Positions 48,460 through 56,148 of a stretch of 64,000 nt of DNA are shown in pieces. The DNA comes from CAZRIZ01 sp050950465 (GTDB lineage: Bacteria > Patescibacteriota > Saccharimonadia > Saccharimonadales > Saccharimonadaceae). The position numbers and the translations under genes were made by a program. The stretch's first letter is position 1. Each line of letters begins with the position of its first letter. Under the pieces are notes generated by a model that saw only the letters and a program-made list of their open reading frames with translations, did no database searches and was not told the DNA's origin. Location of the stretch: the NCBI GenBank assembly GCA_050950465.1, contig JBMNHQ010000002.1, positions 124,001 through 188,000 on the forward strand, read 5' to 3'.

Positions 48460-49644
48460 ATGCTTAACGTCGTCTTGATTGGCTTAGTGAGTTGTTTCGC
48501 TGATATCAGTTCCGATATGATTTATCCGATTGTGCCAATCTTTTTGGCAGCTAAGTTTAGTGCTACCCCTGGCATGATTGGCTTTATTGAAGGTGTTGCT
48601 GAGAGCTTAGCTAGCCTGCTCAAGACTTTTAGTGGTCATATTGCTGACAAATACAACCAAAAGAAACCTTTGGTTTTTACAGGCTATGCTTTGGGTATTG
48701 TTTACAAGGTTGGCTTAATATTTTCTACATCTTGGCTGGGTGTGCTAATATCGCGTATGGTTGACCGAACTGGTAAAGGACTACGCGTTGCACCTCGTGA
48801 TGTAATGGTGAGCGAAAGTGTTAGTAAAAGGCATCTAGGTAATGCCTACGGGGTTCACAAAATGCTCGATATGGTTGGTAGCTCTTTGGGTGTTTTAATT
48901 GCTTACTTTTTAGTTAAGACATTGAATGGTAATGAGCAATTTACCAAAATATTCTTTTGGTCGATGGTGCCGGCTATGATTGGATTGTTTATTTTTGCTG
49001 CTTTTGTAAAGGACAAAACTAGGGGTAAACCAATTCGCCCTAAGCCAATTCCTTTTTGGAAGAATATTCGTAAACTAGATGATCGATTAAAATTATATCT
49101 GTTGGTGATATTTATTTTTACACTCGGTAATTCATCCAATGCTTTTCTTTTGTTGCGCGCTCAAGATGCTGGTTTCAGTGCAGCTGATTCGATTCTATTA
49201 TATCTTCTTTATCACATTAGTGCTGCGATTTTTGCTGTTCCATTTGGTCGAATGTCAGATAAAAAAGGTCGTAAGCGCGTGCTAGTACTAGGATATGCCC
49301 TGTTTTCTTTAGTCTATTTTTCACTAGCGGCCGCACCAAGTAGTTGGATGATGATCATTTCATTTATTATGCTCGGCTTGTATGTAGCGGCAACTACTGG
49401 CGTTGAGCGAGCTTTTGTGGCGGAGATTGCTCCTAGGGAATTGCGCGGTACTATGCTTGGTTTACAGTCTACCGTTGCTGGTATTGCGCTTTTGCCCGCT
49501 AGTGTAATATTTGGTCTAATATGGAACCAGTTTGGCCCAGTCGTTTCATTTGCTTTTGGTGGCACTATGGCGGCGATTGCGGCAGTTGTTTTACTATTTT
49601 TCTTGAACCCCAGCCAAAATCGCTCCAAGGCCTTCTTAAATTAA
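48460..49644 (+). CDS. MFS transporter
   Basis: 394 aa, 12 helices predicted. MFS signature-like loops GHIADKYNQKKPLVFTGYA (between helices 2 and 3) and GRMSDKKGRKRVLVLGYA (8 and 9). Related to the drug/anion MFS groups; substrate unknown. TATAAT (48448-48453) lies 6 nt before ATG: leaderless. Confidence 0.9.
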   Translation: MLNVVLIGLVSCFADISSDMIYPIVPIFLAAKFSATPGMIGFIEGVAESLASLLKTFSGHIADKYNQKKPLVFTGYALGIVYKVGLIFSTSWLGVLISRMVDRTGKGLRVAPRDVMVSESVSKRHLGNAYGVHKMLDMVGSSLGVLIAYFLVKTLNGNEQFTKIFFWSMVPAMIGLFIFAAFVKDKTRGKPIRPKPIPFWKNIRKLDDRLKLYLLVIFIFTLGNSSNAFLLLRAQDAGFSAADSILLYLLYHISAAIFAVPFGRMSDKKGRKRVLVLGYALFSLVYFSLAAAPSSWMMIISFIMLGLYVAATTGVERAFVAEIAPRELRGTMLGLQSTVAGIALLPASVIFGLIWNQFGPVVSFAFGGTMAAIAAVVLLFFLNPSQNRSKAFLN

Positions 49645-49672
49645 TTAACAGAAGCTGGTATAATGTTGCAAT

Positions 49673-50362
49673 ATGCAAAAGAATACTTCAGATAATCAGG
49701 GCTGGGAACCAACTGAGCGGATGCTCGAGTCTCAAGCTCGATCCCAGCAAAGCATGCTTGGTAGTGATAAAGAGTTTATCAAAGCTTTTGAAATACTAAA
49801 TAAATACCCTAAGCGTGTAACTTTTTTTGGCTCAGCGCGCGATTTGGACTCTAATCAAGATGATCAAAAAGTAGCTTATGAGCTAGCTTATAAGCTGTCT
49901 AAACAGGGCTATACAATTGTATCAGGTGGTGGATTCGGTATTATGGGGGCTTCTAATAAAGGCGCTTACGATGCTGGTGGCTCATCGGTTGGTTTTAATA
50001 TTCGTCTGCCACATGAGCAGGATCCAAACCCTTACACTACTGACGCCTTGGAATTTCAGTACTTCTTTACACGTAAAGTAGCGTTGTCGTTTTATGCCCA
50101 CGCCTATATTAGTTTTCCGGGCGGTTTTGGCACGATGGATGAACTTTTTGAGATCATCACAATGGTGCAGACTAAAAAAATGCCAAAACTCAAGATAATC
50201 TTGTTTGGTAGCTGGTTCTGGGACCCTCTGGATGAATTTATTAAGCTAAATCTGCTTGAAAATGGCTTTATCTCAGCTGGGGATGAGAAGCTTTATACTA
50301 TCACAGACGATATCGACGAGGCGGTTCGTCTAATCAACGAACCAGAGGAACTAGATCTTTAG
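49673..50362 (+). CDS. LOG-family protein (cytokinin riboside phosphoribohydrolase-like)
   Basis: 229 aa. LOG motifs SGGGFGIMGASNKGAYDAGG and PGGFGTMDELFEIIT (PGGxGTxxE, nucleotide-binding and catalytic). Bacterial homologues hydrolyse nucleoside 5'-monophosphates at the N-glycosidic bond. Extended -10 TGGTATAAT ends 8 nt before ATG (leaderless). Convergent with the DUF167 gene across a shared terminator. Confidence 0.9.
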   Translation: MQKNTSDNQGWEPTERMLESQARSQQSMLGSDKEFIKAFEILNKYPKRVTFFGSARDLDSNQDDQKVAYELAYKLSKQGYTIVSGGGFGIMGASNKGAYDAGGSSVGFNIRLPHEQDPNPYTTDALEFQYFFTRKVALSFYAHAYISFPGGFGTMDELFEIITMVQTKKMPKLKIILFGSWFWDPLDEFIKLNLLENGFISAGDEKLYTITDDIDEAVRLINEPEELDL

Positions 50363-50375
50363 GGTGGTTGACTTA

Positions 50376-50405
50376 AAAACACTAACCGCTTTGGGTCAGT
50401 GTTTT
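50376..50405. terminator. Bidirectional terminator between LOG and DUF167 genes
   Basis: AAAACACT (50376-50383) / AGTGTTTT (50398-50405) with ACC/GGT inside; A and T runs on both sides serve both convergent genes. Confidence 0.8.
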
Positions 50406-50628
50406 ATTTGATTTCAAAAGTTTTGTAACGACTGGTATGCCCACTAATTAACTTAACGTGTGTTTTGCTGGTTTGAAAATGATTGGCTAAGAGCTCTATT
50501 GCTCGCTGATTAGCGCGGCCATCTTTGGCAGGTGGTTTGACCTTAATTAAGAATATTTTTCCTAATTGTTCCACTCCCTCATCGTGTTTGCTATTAGGCT
50601 TAATCTGTGCCCGTAGTTTTTTTGTCAT
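50404..50628 (-). CDS. DUF167 (YggU-like) protein
   Basis: 74 aa. Family signature VKPPAKDGRANQRAIELLAN and LISGHTSRYKTFEI. Small alpha/beta protein of unknown function found in most bacteria. TAAACT box 6 nt before ATG suggests a leaderless mRNA. Confidence 0.9.
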   Translation of the reverse strand: MTKKLRAQIKPNSKHDEGVEQLGKIFLIKVKPPAKDGRANQRAIELLANHFQTSKTHVKLISGHTSRYKTFEIK

Positions 50629-50731
50629 ATCTATAGTTTAGCACCTTACTAGACTTTTCTGCTTTCGCGGGATAAGATTGGTAGCAGAGCTGTTTTAAAT
50701 TGTATTTAAGCTTAAGGAGGTTTCAATAAAA

Positions 50732-50905
50732 ATGAAGACGTCGAGGGGGCAATTAGTTTCTGACTTTTTACAAGAATTAATTAAATTCTCTGAAGCGCTT
50801 CCTGACTCTACACGAGACACATTGCTTGTAATGATTGACAGATTCATGTTAAAAACTGAGCCTAAACCAAAACGTACACCAGGTCAGCTGACTATGGACA
50901 TCTGA
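50732..50905 (+). CDS. 57-aa hypothetical protein
   Basis: MKTSRGQLVSDFLQELIKF ... ending GQLTMDI: helical, Lys/Pro-rich towards the end, no membrane segment. Supported by a perfect AAGGAGG 11 nt upstream and by a terminator 34 nt downstream. Family unknown. Confidence 0.6.
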   Translation: MKTSRGQLVSDFLQELIKFSEALPDSTRDTLLVMIDRFMLKTEPKPKRTPGQLTMDI

Positions 50906-50938
50906 CGTAACACAAATACAATTACAGCTCTAGTATTT

Positions 50939-50963
50939 AGCCACCGCCTAGCGGTGGCTTTTT
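50939..50963. terminator. Terminator shared by the 57-aa gene and pta
   Basis: GCCACCGC-CTA-GCGGTGGC stem with TTTTT on the plus side. It overlaps the last codons of pta on the minus strand. Confidence 0.85.
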
Positions 50964-51934
50964 AAGCTGTCGGCGGCGGCAATACTAGCTGCGCCAATAA
51001 TATCAGCTATAGTTGATCCGCGTGACATATCACTAGCGCTTTTAGCAAAGCCCTGTAGGATCGGTCCATAAGCATGCGCACTAGTTAATTGTTCAATGAT
51101 TTTATAACCGATATTACCGGCGTCGAGATTGGGAAATATAAAGATATTGGCGTCACCCCTAACAGGTGCGTTGTCTGGTAATTTGGTTTCAGCAATCTCG
51201 CGATTGACAGCGGCATCGAATTGGATTTCTCCTACAATATTTAGTCGTGGTTGTTTGATTTTAACAATTTCAGTTGCTTGAATAACTTTTTGGGTTGCTG
51301 GACTTTCAGCGCTCCCAAGTGTTGAGAACGACAACATAGCAATCTTAGGAGTCCAGTCTAACAAGGTAGTTGTGCTTTTAGCGGTGTCAATTGCAATTTG
51401 AGCTAACTGTTGGGCGGTTGGATCAATCACCATGCCACAATCAGCTAGTGCCATCAAGCCAAAGTCTTTCGGATTGTCGGAAAAATCCAATAGAAAATAA
51501 CTAGAAGCCAAATCGCATCCTTTAGCTAAGCCAACTTGGTGCAGCATGGCACGAATTACATCACGCGTTGTGTCATTTAAACCGGCAACCATGGCGTCAG
51601 CATCATCGGCTGCTAAGATGGTTGTAGCGGCATAAAGCGGATTCTCGAAATCACGAATAGTGCGTCCAATTTCTCGACTAGAATCAATCGCGGCTATTTT
51701 ATTTGCCCACCTCTCGGCTTGTTGGTGGCTACTGCAATCAATGATCTCTGCTCCGTTCGGATAATGATCGGCTAGGTTGGATTTTTTTGAATTAATTACT
51801 ACAGTGGGTTTAACTAAATGTTCGTCAAGCAAGATTCGTATAGCTTTAGGCAACCTAGCATCGCCACCATCAGCAAAAATAACTTGAATGTCGCGTCCGC
51901 GAATTTTATCTTTTATGTGACTTAATGATGACAT
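50948..51934 (-). CDS. pta: Phosphate acetyltransferase
   Basis: 328 aa, single-domain Pta converting acetyl-CoA and phosphate to acetyl phosphate and CoA. Motifs VFINSKKSNLADHYP region, GLNDTTRDVIRAMLHQVGL, AMLSFSTLGSAESPAT, NIFIFPNLDAGNIGYK, SDMSRGSTIADII. No ackA nearby. TATAAT lies 7 nt before ATG (leaderless). Confidence 0.94.
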   Translation of the reverse strand: MSSLSHIKDKIRGRDIQVIFADGGDARLPKAIRILLDEHLVKPTVVINSKKSNLADHYPNGAEIIDCSSHQQAERWANKIAAIDSSREIGRTIRDFENPLYAATTILAADDADAMVAGLNDTTRDVIRAMLHQVGLAKGCDLASSYFLLDFSDNPKDFGLMALADCGMVIDPTAQQLAQIAIDTAKSTTTLLDWTPKIAMLSFSTLGSAESPATQKVIQATEIVKIKQPRLNIVGEIQFDAAVNREIAETKLPDNAPVRGDANIFIFPNLDAGNIGYKIIEQLTSAHAYGPILQGFAKSASDMSRGSTIADIIGAASIAAADSLKSHR

Positions 51935-52090
51935 AAACTAAATTATAAAAAGGTTATGTTAAAAAAGCAAACACTCTAGTAATTTCAGCCCGACTGTGTC
52001 ATAATGATGGGGTTCAAATGCACATGCGTACAGGCAAGAGTAATCTATGTTGTTAGCAGTTCAAATGAACGTAATAATTAAAGGAGACTC

Positions 52091-52375
52091 ATGTCTAAAC
52101 CAAACTTGTTTGTAGGGAATTTGCCCTACTCTACTACTGACGAAGACCTTAAGGCCTTCTTCGAAGCTATCGGCGAAGTCGAGTCAGCTCGTGTAATTGT
52201 TGATAAATTCAGCAATCGCAGTAAGGGCTTCGGCTTTGTTGAATTTAAAGATGAGGCCAATAATCAGCGCGCTATCGACGAACTCGATGGTAAAGAGCTT
52301 GATGGTCGTGCTATTAAAGTCAGCGTGTCAAAACCTCGTGAAGATCGACCACATCGTGATTTTAGTCACCATTAA
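52091..52375 (+). CDS. RRM RNA-binding protein
   Basis: 94 aa single RRM as in cyanobacterial Rbp proteins: RNP2 LFVGNLPY, RNP1 KGFGFVEF, short charged tail (EDRPHRDFSHH). AAGGAG precedes ATG. The mRNA has a leader of about 100 nt with the repeated word GTTCAAATG (around 52013 and 52058), a possible autoregulatory binding site. Ends at a strong terminator. Confidence 0.92.
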   Translation: MSKPNLFVGNLPYSTTDEDLKAFFEAIGEVESARVIVDKFSNRSKGFGFVEFKDEANNQRAIDELDGKELDGRAIKVSVSKPREDRPHRDFSHH

Positions 52376-52402
52376 GACTAATATTCTTCAATAAAAATCA
52401 GC

Positions 52403-52426
52403 AACCCGCTATTGAGCGGGTTTTTG
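52403..52426 (+). terminator. Terminator of the RRM gene
   Basis: AACCCGCT (52403-52410) / AGCGGGTT (52415-52422) followed by TTTTG. Confidence 0.9.
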
Positions 52427-52456
52427 ATTTGAAAAAAGAAGTGTTAAAATGACGTC

Positions 52457-52738
52457 ATGGAACAAGTAAATCAATTTATTGAACAACTTCAGGTCAATGG
52501 TGATGGTGTTAATTTGGACGGCCTAACGAAACCAATCGACGATCTAAAAAACGTTCTTAGTATTGTGGCGATTGTGATTGTGGTATTCTGGCTAATCAGC
52601 TTAATATCAAACCTTATACAAAAACGTTCAATTTCGAGAATTCGCAAAGAAGTCAAAGAAATCAATGCCAAACTAGACGCTCTGCTTGCTAAGAATGGCG
52701 CTGGCGTTAGTGAAGCAGAAGATGAAGTTGGTACTTAA
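52457..52738 (+). CDS. Small single-pass membrane protein
   Basis: 93 aa: amphipathic start, helix about 30-52 (VLSIVAIVIVVFWLISLISNLI), basic then coiled-coil tail (SRIRKEVKEINAKLDALLAK). TAAAAT (52445-52450) ends 6 nt before ATG (leaderless). Its end overlaps the convergent tdk stop by 4 nt. Function unknown. Confidence 0.7.
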   Translation: MEQVNQFIEQLQVNGDGVNLDGLTKPIDDLKNVLSIVAIVIVVFWLISLISNLIQKRSISRIRKEVKEINAKLDALLAKNGAGVSEAEDEVGT

Positions 52739-53340
52739 TGATAATATCGATCGTCGATACCATCGAGTCGACGACGTAATAGATCTCTGTAACACTTAAA
52801 GCAAACGCTATGATAACTTTCATTGCCACCGATGAATATTTGTTCACCGGTTGTAATAATTTTACCGTCTTTATCAAAACGAGCATTAGCTTCGGCTTCT
52901 CGGCCGCAGGCGCACAAATTATCAATCTTTTTGATTTCATCAGCTAATTCCATCAGTCGTTTACTGCTAGGAAAGAGCTTGGTTTGAAAGTCAGTTCGCA
53001 GGCCATAAACTAAAACATTGGTGTTGGCCTTGTCGACAATTTGCCGCATTTGATTAATATGTTCGGCTGTAAACAAGTTACCCTCGTCAGCGATTACAAT
53101 ATCTGGCCGATGGCTTAGCTTATCAAATAAATCAAACAGATTGTCCTCTTCGTCAATCATAACAACTCTAGATTCTAGGCCGAGTCGAGATTTGAGCATG
53201 CCGTCGCCGTCACGAGTATCAGCTGAAGGTTTGATTAGCCAGACCTTTCGACCATGCTCTTCGTGGTTGTATTTTGTAATCAGGGCTTGCGCAGTTTTGG
53301 CGCCACCCATAGTTCCGTAGACAAAAGTTAGTTTTGCCAC
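52735..53340 (-). CDS. tdk: Thymidine kinase
   Basis: 201 aa type II TK. P-loop GTMGGAKTAQAL (the usual GxMxSGKT shape with Gly-Ala for Ser-Gly), Walker-B-type VIADEGNLF, zinc sites CACGREAEANARF and CFKCYRDLL, lasso GGNESYHSVC. Salvages thymidine to dTMP, parallel to the ThyA route. GTG start with GGGGG just upstream. Confidence 0.93.
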   Translation of the reverse strand: MAKLTFVYGTMGGAKTAQALITKYNHEEHGRKVWLIKPSADTRDGDGMLKSRLGLESRVVMIDEEDNLFDLFDKLSHRPDIVIADEGNLFTAEHINQMRQIVDKANTNVLVYGLRTDFQTKLFPSSKRLMELADEIKKIDNLCACGREAEANARFDKDGKIITTGEQIFIGGNESYHSVCFKCYRDLLRRRLDGIDDRYYH

Positions 53341-53423
53341 CTTCCCCCTTTTTGTTTAATTCACCCTGTATTCTTATTTTAACAAACTTAAGCGCTTTAA
53401 TCATCTGTTGTAGATTAAACAAC

Positions 53424-53457
53424 AAGGGAGTGAATCAAATACTTGATTCACTCCCTT
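53424..53457 (-). terminator. Terminator of the SDR gene
   Basis: Perfect 15-bp stem AAGGGAGTGAATCAA/TTGATTCACTCCCTT with a 4-nt loop; T-rich on the minus strand. Could also receive tdk-directed read-through on the other strand. Confidence 0.9.
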
Positions 53458-53477
53458 TATTATTTCTTTTATACAAT

Positions 53478-54245
53478 TTAATAGGCAGTCCAGCCACCAT
53501 CGGCTACTAAAATGGCGCCATTAACAAAGCTTGATTTGTCGGAGGCTAAGAATAGAGCTGGTCCAGCAATCTCAGTTGCCTCACCTGTGCGTGGTGACAT
53601 ATTAGCCCCTGCTGTAGCGCGTCCCATACCAAACTCACTAACGTTTGTCATGGAGCTACCGATGTTAGTAGCAACCGCTCCTGGCGCGATTGCATTACAA
53701 CGAATATTATCATTAGCATACATAAATGCAATATTTTTAGTAATGCCAACTACAGCATGCTTTGAAGCGGTATACATCACGCCAGCGCGTGAACCTTGTA
53801 GTCCACCAATTGATGAAATATTAATAATATTGCCACTACCTTGCTTTTTAAAAATCTCAACAGCTTTCTTGCAAGCGAATAATACGCCAGAAACGTTAAT
53901 GTTCATAATACGCTGCCAGGCCTCTTCAGTGACCTTTTCAACCTCTTCCATGTTATCCATGATGCCAGCGTTGTTGACTAAAATGTCTAATTTGCCAAAT
54001 TTTTCTACAGCTAAATTAATCATAGCGTCAGTGTCAGCTACTTTTGATACGTCGGTTTTGGTAGCCACAGCTTCGCCGCCAGCTGCGACGATGTCGGCTA
54101 CGGTTGCTTCGGCGCCCTCTAAATTGATATCACTCACAACAACCTTAGCGCCTTCTTGGGCGTAAAGTTTGGCAATTTCTTTCCCCATGCCACTAGCCGC
54201 ACCGGTTACTACTGCCACTTTATCTTTCAAGATCGGTTCTTTCAT
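53478..54245 (-). CDS. Short-chain dehydrogenase/reductase
   Basis: 255 aa from ATG 54243-54245 (GGGGAG 4 nt upstream); a TTG 12 nt earlier is inside the ribosome binding site. NAD(P) motif TGAASGMGKEIA, Asp in VSDIN favouring NAD, NNAG, catalytic Ser-Tyr-Lys (ISSIGG, YTASK). Glucose dehydrogenase/FabG-like; substrate unknown. Monocistronic. Confidence 0.94.
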   Translation of the reverse strand: MKEPILKDKVAVVTGAASGMGKEIAKLYAQEGAKVVVSDINLEGAEATVADIVAAGGEAVATKTDVSKVADTDAMINLAVEKFGKLDILVNNAGIMDNMEEVEKVTEEAWQRIMNINVSGVLFACKKAVEIFKKQGSGNIINISSIGGLQGSRAGVMYTASKHAVVGITKNIAFMYANDNIRCNAIAPGAVATNIGSSMTNVSEFGMGRATAGANMSPRTGEATEIAGPALFLASDKSSFVNGAILVADGGWTAY

Positions 54246-54318
54246 AATTCTCCCCAAATAGTTTATGGTTTTATAATACCTAAATTATACCTTAAAATAC
54301 TTCCTCTAGGCAATAAAA

Positions 54319-54340
54319 TAACCGCCAGTTGTCTGGCGGC
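54319..54340 (-). terminator. Terminator after the 124-aa gene
   Basis: CCGCCAG-TTGT-CTGGCGG stem followed on the minus strand by TTATTTTATT. Confidence 0.85.
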
Positions 54341-54344
54341 CAAT

Positions 54345-54719
54345 TTAGAATTCAGGGATTGCTTCTACTGCTATTCCAAGCAGCAATAGTCGCAGTGCTG
54401 TTTGATAAGAACTAGTCCATTGATTGTTATTGCGATCAAGTATAGGTAGGTGGTATACCTGTGGTTTGTTGGTCCTTTCGAAAGGTATTTCAGAGGCCAG
54501 TTTAGTAATTTCATCCTTGTACTTATCCAACTGTCGACAGTCGAAATTTTCGAGTTCGGATCCAAGTTCGACGATCAATCCGTAGTCTCCTGCTTTTTTA
54601 GTTATCGGTCCGCTTCCAACTCCGATAAATGTATGATATTCTTCTGTCGTACTGCTTCGGTAAAGACATTCAGAATAGATTTCATTAACCCTAGCTTCGC
54701 TAATTAATAGCTTGGTCAT
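54345..54719 (-). CDS. Hypothetical soluble protein
   Basis: 124 aa, no membrane helix. Notable GVGSGPITKKAGDYGLIVELG and a hydrophobic C-terminal helix (TALRLLLLGIAVEA). Family not recognised. GGAGG lies 8 nt before ATG. Own terminator downstream. Confidence 0.65.
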   Translation of the reverse strand: MTKLLISEARVNEIYSECLYRSSTTEEYHTFIGVGSGPITKKAGDYGLIVELGSELENFDCRQLDKYKDEITKLASEIPFERTNKPQVYHLPILDRNNNQWTSSYQTALRLLLLGIAVEAIPEF

Positions 54720-54925
54720 TTTTATTACCTCCTTAATCTAGACCAGTTGGGTGTTATACAAATGTGCTAATAACTTTTAGATCCTTAGTCCTGCCGCATT
54801 AACAACCTAATAGACCATTCTTATATATTAACATATTATTAACGAATAGTCAAAGATAAGTTGCAGTACTATTTATAGCGACTATTTTGTTTGTGTAGAC
54901 GGTTTACTATCTCGGTTGATTCAAA

Positions 54926-54952
54926 TAAAAACTCCCCTTGGTAGCTGAGGGG
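54926..54952 (-). terminator. Terminator of tRNA-Gly
   Basis: CCCCT/AGGGG stem with a 9-nt loop followed on the minus strand by AGTTTTTATTTG. Confidence 0.75.
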
Positions 54953-54965
54953 ATGATAATAATCT

Positions 54966-55040
54966 TGGTGCGGGTAGAGGGAGTCGAACCCTCGTCTTAA
55001 CCTTGGGAAGGTCACATACTAGCCGTTGTACTACACCCGC
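54966..55040 (-). tRNA. tRNA-Gly (CCC)
   Basis: 75 nt, CCA encoded. Acceptor GCGGGTG/TACCCGC, anticodon stem TGACC/GGTTA with loop TTCCCAA (CCC), T-arm GAGGG-TTCGACT-CCCTC. Canonical. Confidence 0.96.
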
Positions 55041-55048
55041 GTGGTTTG

Positions 55049-55167
55049 TATTATACTGCCGTGTAATACGTCACACACTCGGAAAAGAAAACAAGTTTTC
55101 TTTTCGTTCGCGTGCTAGTATTATACCATCGTATAATATTTCACATCTTCGGAAAAGTTAAAACAAG
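55049..55167 (-). promoter_or_regulatory. Two tandem promoter-dyad units upstream of tRNA-Gly
   Basis: Units at 55049-55095 and 55119-55167 (70-bp period) share TATTATAC-N4-GTRTAATA, TCACA, CGGAAAAG and AAAACAAG. On the minus strand each dyad contains TATAAT (55050-55055 and 55120-55125); the first would start transcription about 3 nt before the tRNA. A protein binding the dyad would block the -10 box. A GAAAAGAAAAC/GTTTTCTTTTC hairpin lies between the units. Confidence 0.55.
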
Positions 55168-55199
55168 CCCCATTTTTCTCTCAGGTTTCGTATTATATA

Positions 55200-55988
55200 C
55201 TATTTTGCTACTATGGCAGTGATGGCGGCTTCAAGTGGTTTAGTTGGGTTCCAAGTGAACCAGCAGGCCATTTGAGCGGCAGTTTTACCCTGCCAAATAT
55301 CAGTTGGGTGGAAAAATTGGCTGCTTACTACTTCACCTTTTGTAGCTGCAATTAGCAAATCGTCATGAAAAACGACGATAGTAGCTTGGTTAGAAACAGT
55401 AAATTTATGCAATGCTTCAACTAACTTGGCATTTTGCATAGAGTGAACCAGTACAACTGGATAATAAATTGTTTGAAAAATCTTCTGTAATTGACTAAAT
55501 GACAAAACTAGTAGAATATTATCGCGAATGACAATTTCGTTCATTACGCCCATTAGTAAATCGATTGCGTCGCGACTGATCGTTATTGGATGATTCGATA
55601 TTTTGCGCAAGAAGGTCTCATAAAGTGTTTGGGTTTCGTTATTACGCCCCGCATCGCCTATTAACAATAAGCCATCTGTCTCTTTATCCAAAGCTTTAAG
55701 TTGCGGCAAGGCGTCTTTGCCTAAGCTGCCAGATGGATTAGTTGGGGCGAACTCTACGCCTGGCAATGACCCGAGCGACTTTTTTAAACTTTCTGGTAGG
55801 ACTAATTTGACTTCACTAATTCCCGCATCAGATGCTGCTTTATAGGCATTGGCAACAGCTGCAAAACCGAGTGAGTTGCCACCGACAATTCCTAATTTGC
55901 CAGCGATATTTTTTTGTTCCGGCTTTGACCATAGAATATCAGGAAAAAGTGGCTCTTTCTCGTTCTGTTGTTTCCAGTAGCTTAGCAT
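55200..55988 (-). CDS. Degenerate NnrD/YjeF-C-like (ribokinase-fold) protein
   Basis: 262 aa. N-terminal GKLGIVGGNSLGFAAVANAY and DAGISEVKLVLPESLKK resemble the NAD(P)HX dehydratase C-domain (sugar-kinase fold), and LLIGDAGRNNETQTLYETFL the strand before its active site. The catalytic GGTGD/GSGD-type segment and anion hole are not recognisable; the matching stretch reads SNQATIVVFHDDLLIAATKG. It may have lost the dehydratase reaction. Function uncertain. Confidence 0.5.
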   Translation of the reverse strand: MLSYWKQQNEKEPLFPDILWSKPEQKNIAGKLGIVGGNSLGFAAVANAYKAASDAGISEVKLVLPESLKKSLGSLPGVEFAPTNPSGSLGKDALPQLKALDKETDGLLLIGDAGRNNETQTLYETFLRKISNHPITISRDAIDLLMGVMNEIVIRDNILLVLSFSQLQKIFQTIYYPVVLVHSMQNAKLVEALHKFTVSNQATIVVFHDDLLIAATKGEVVSSQFFHPTDIWQGKTAAQMACWFTWNPTKPLEAAITAIVAK

Positions 55989-56148
55989 TGCACAATACCT
56001 TTTATATTTTCCGATCCAAGATTATCGAGTCGCGCTTTTCGAGTGCTAAAAATGTACCTTTCTCATAAGGTAATTGTAGCATACTGAGGTTGCTGATTTA
56101 TTCGATATTATCGATGTGCATTTTTATATAGTTATCAAGCGTAGGATA

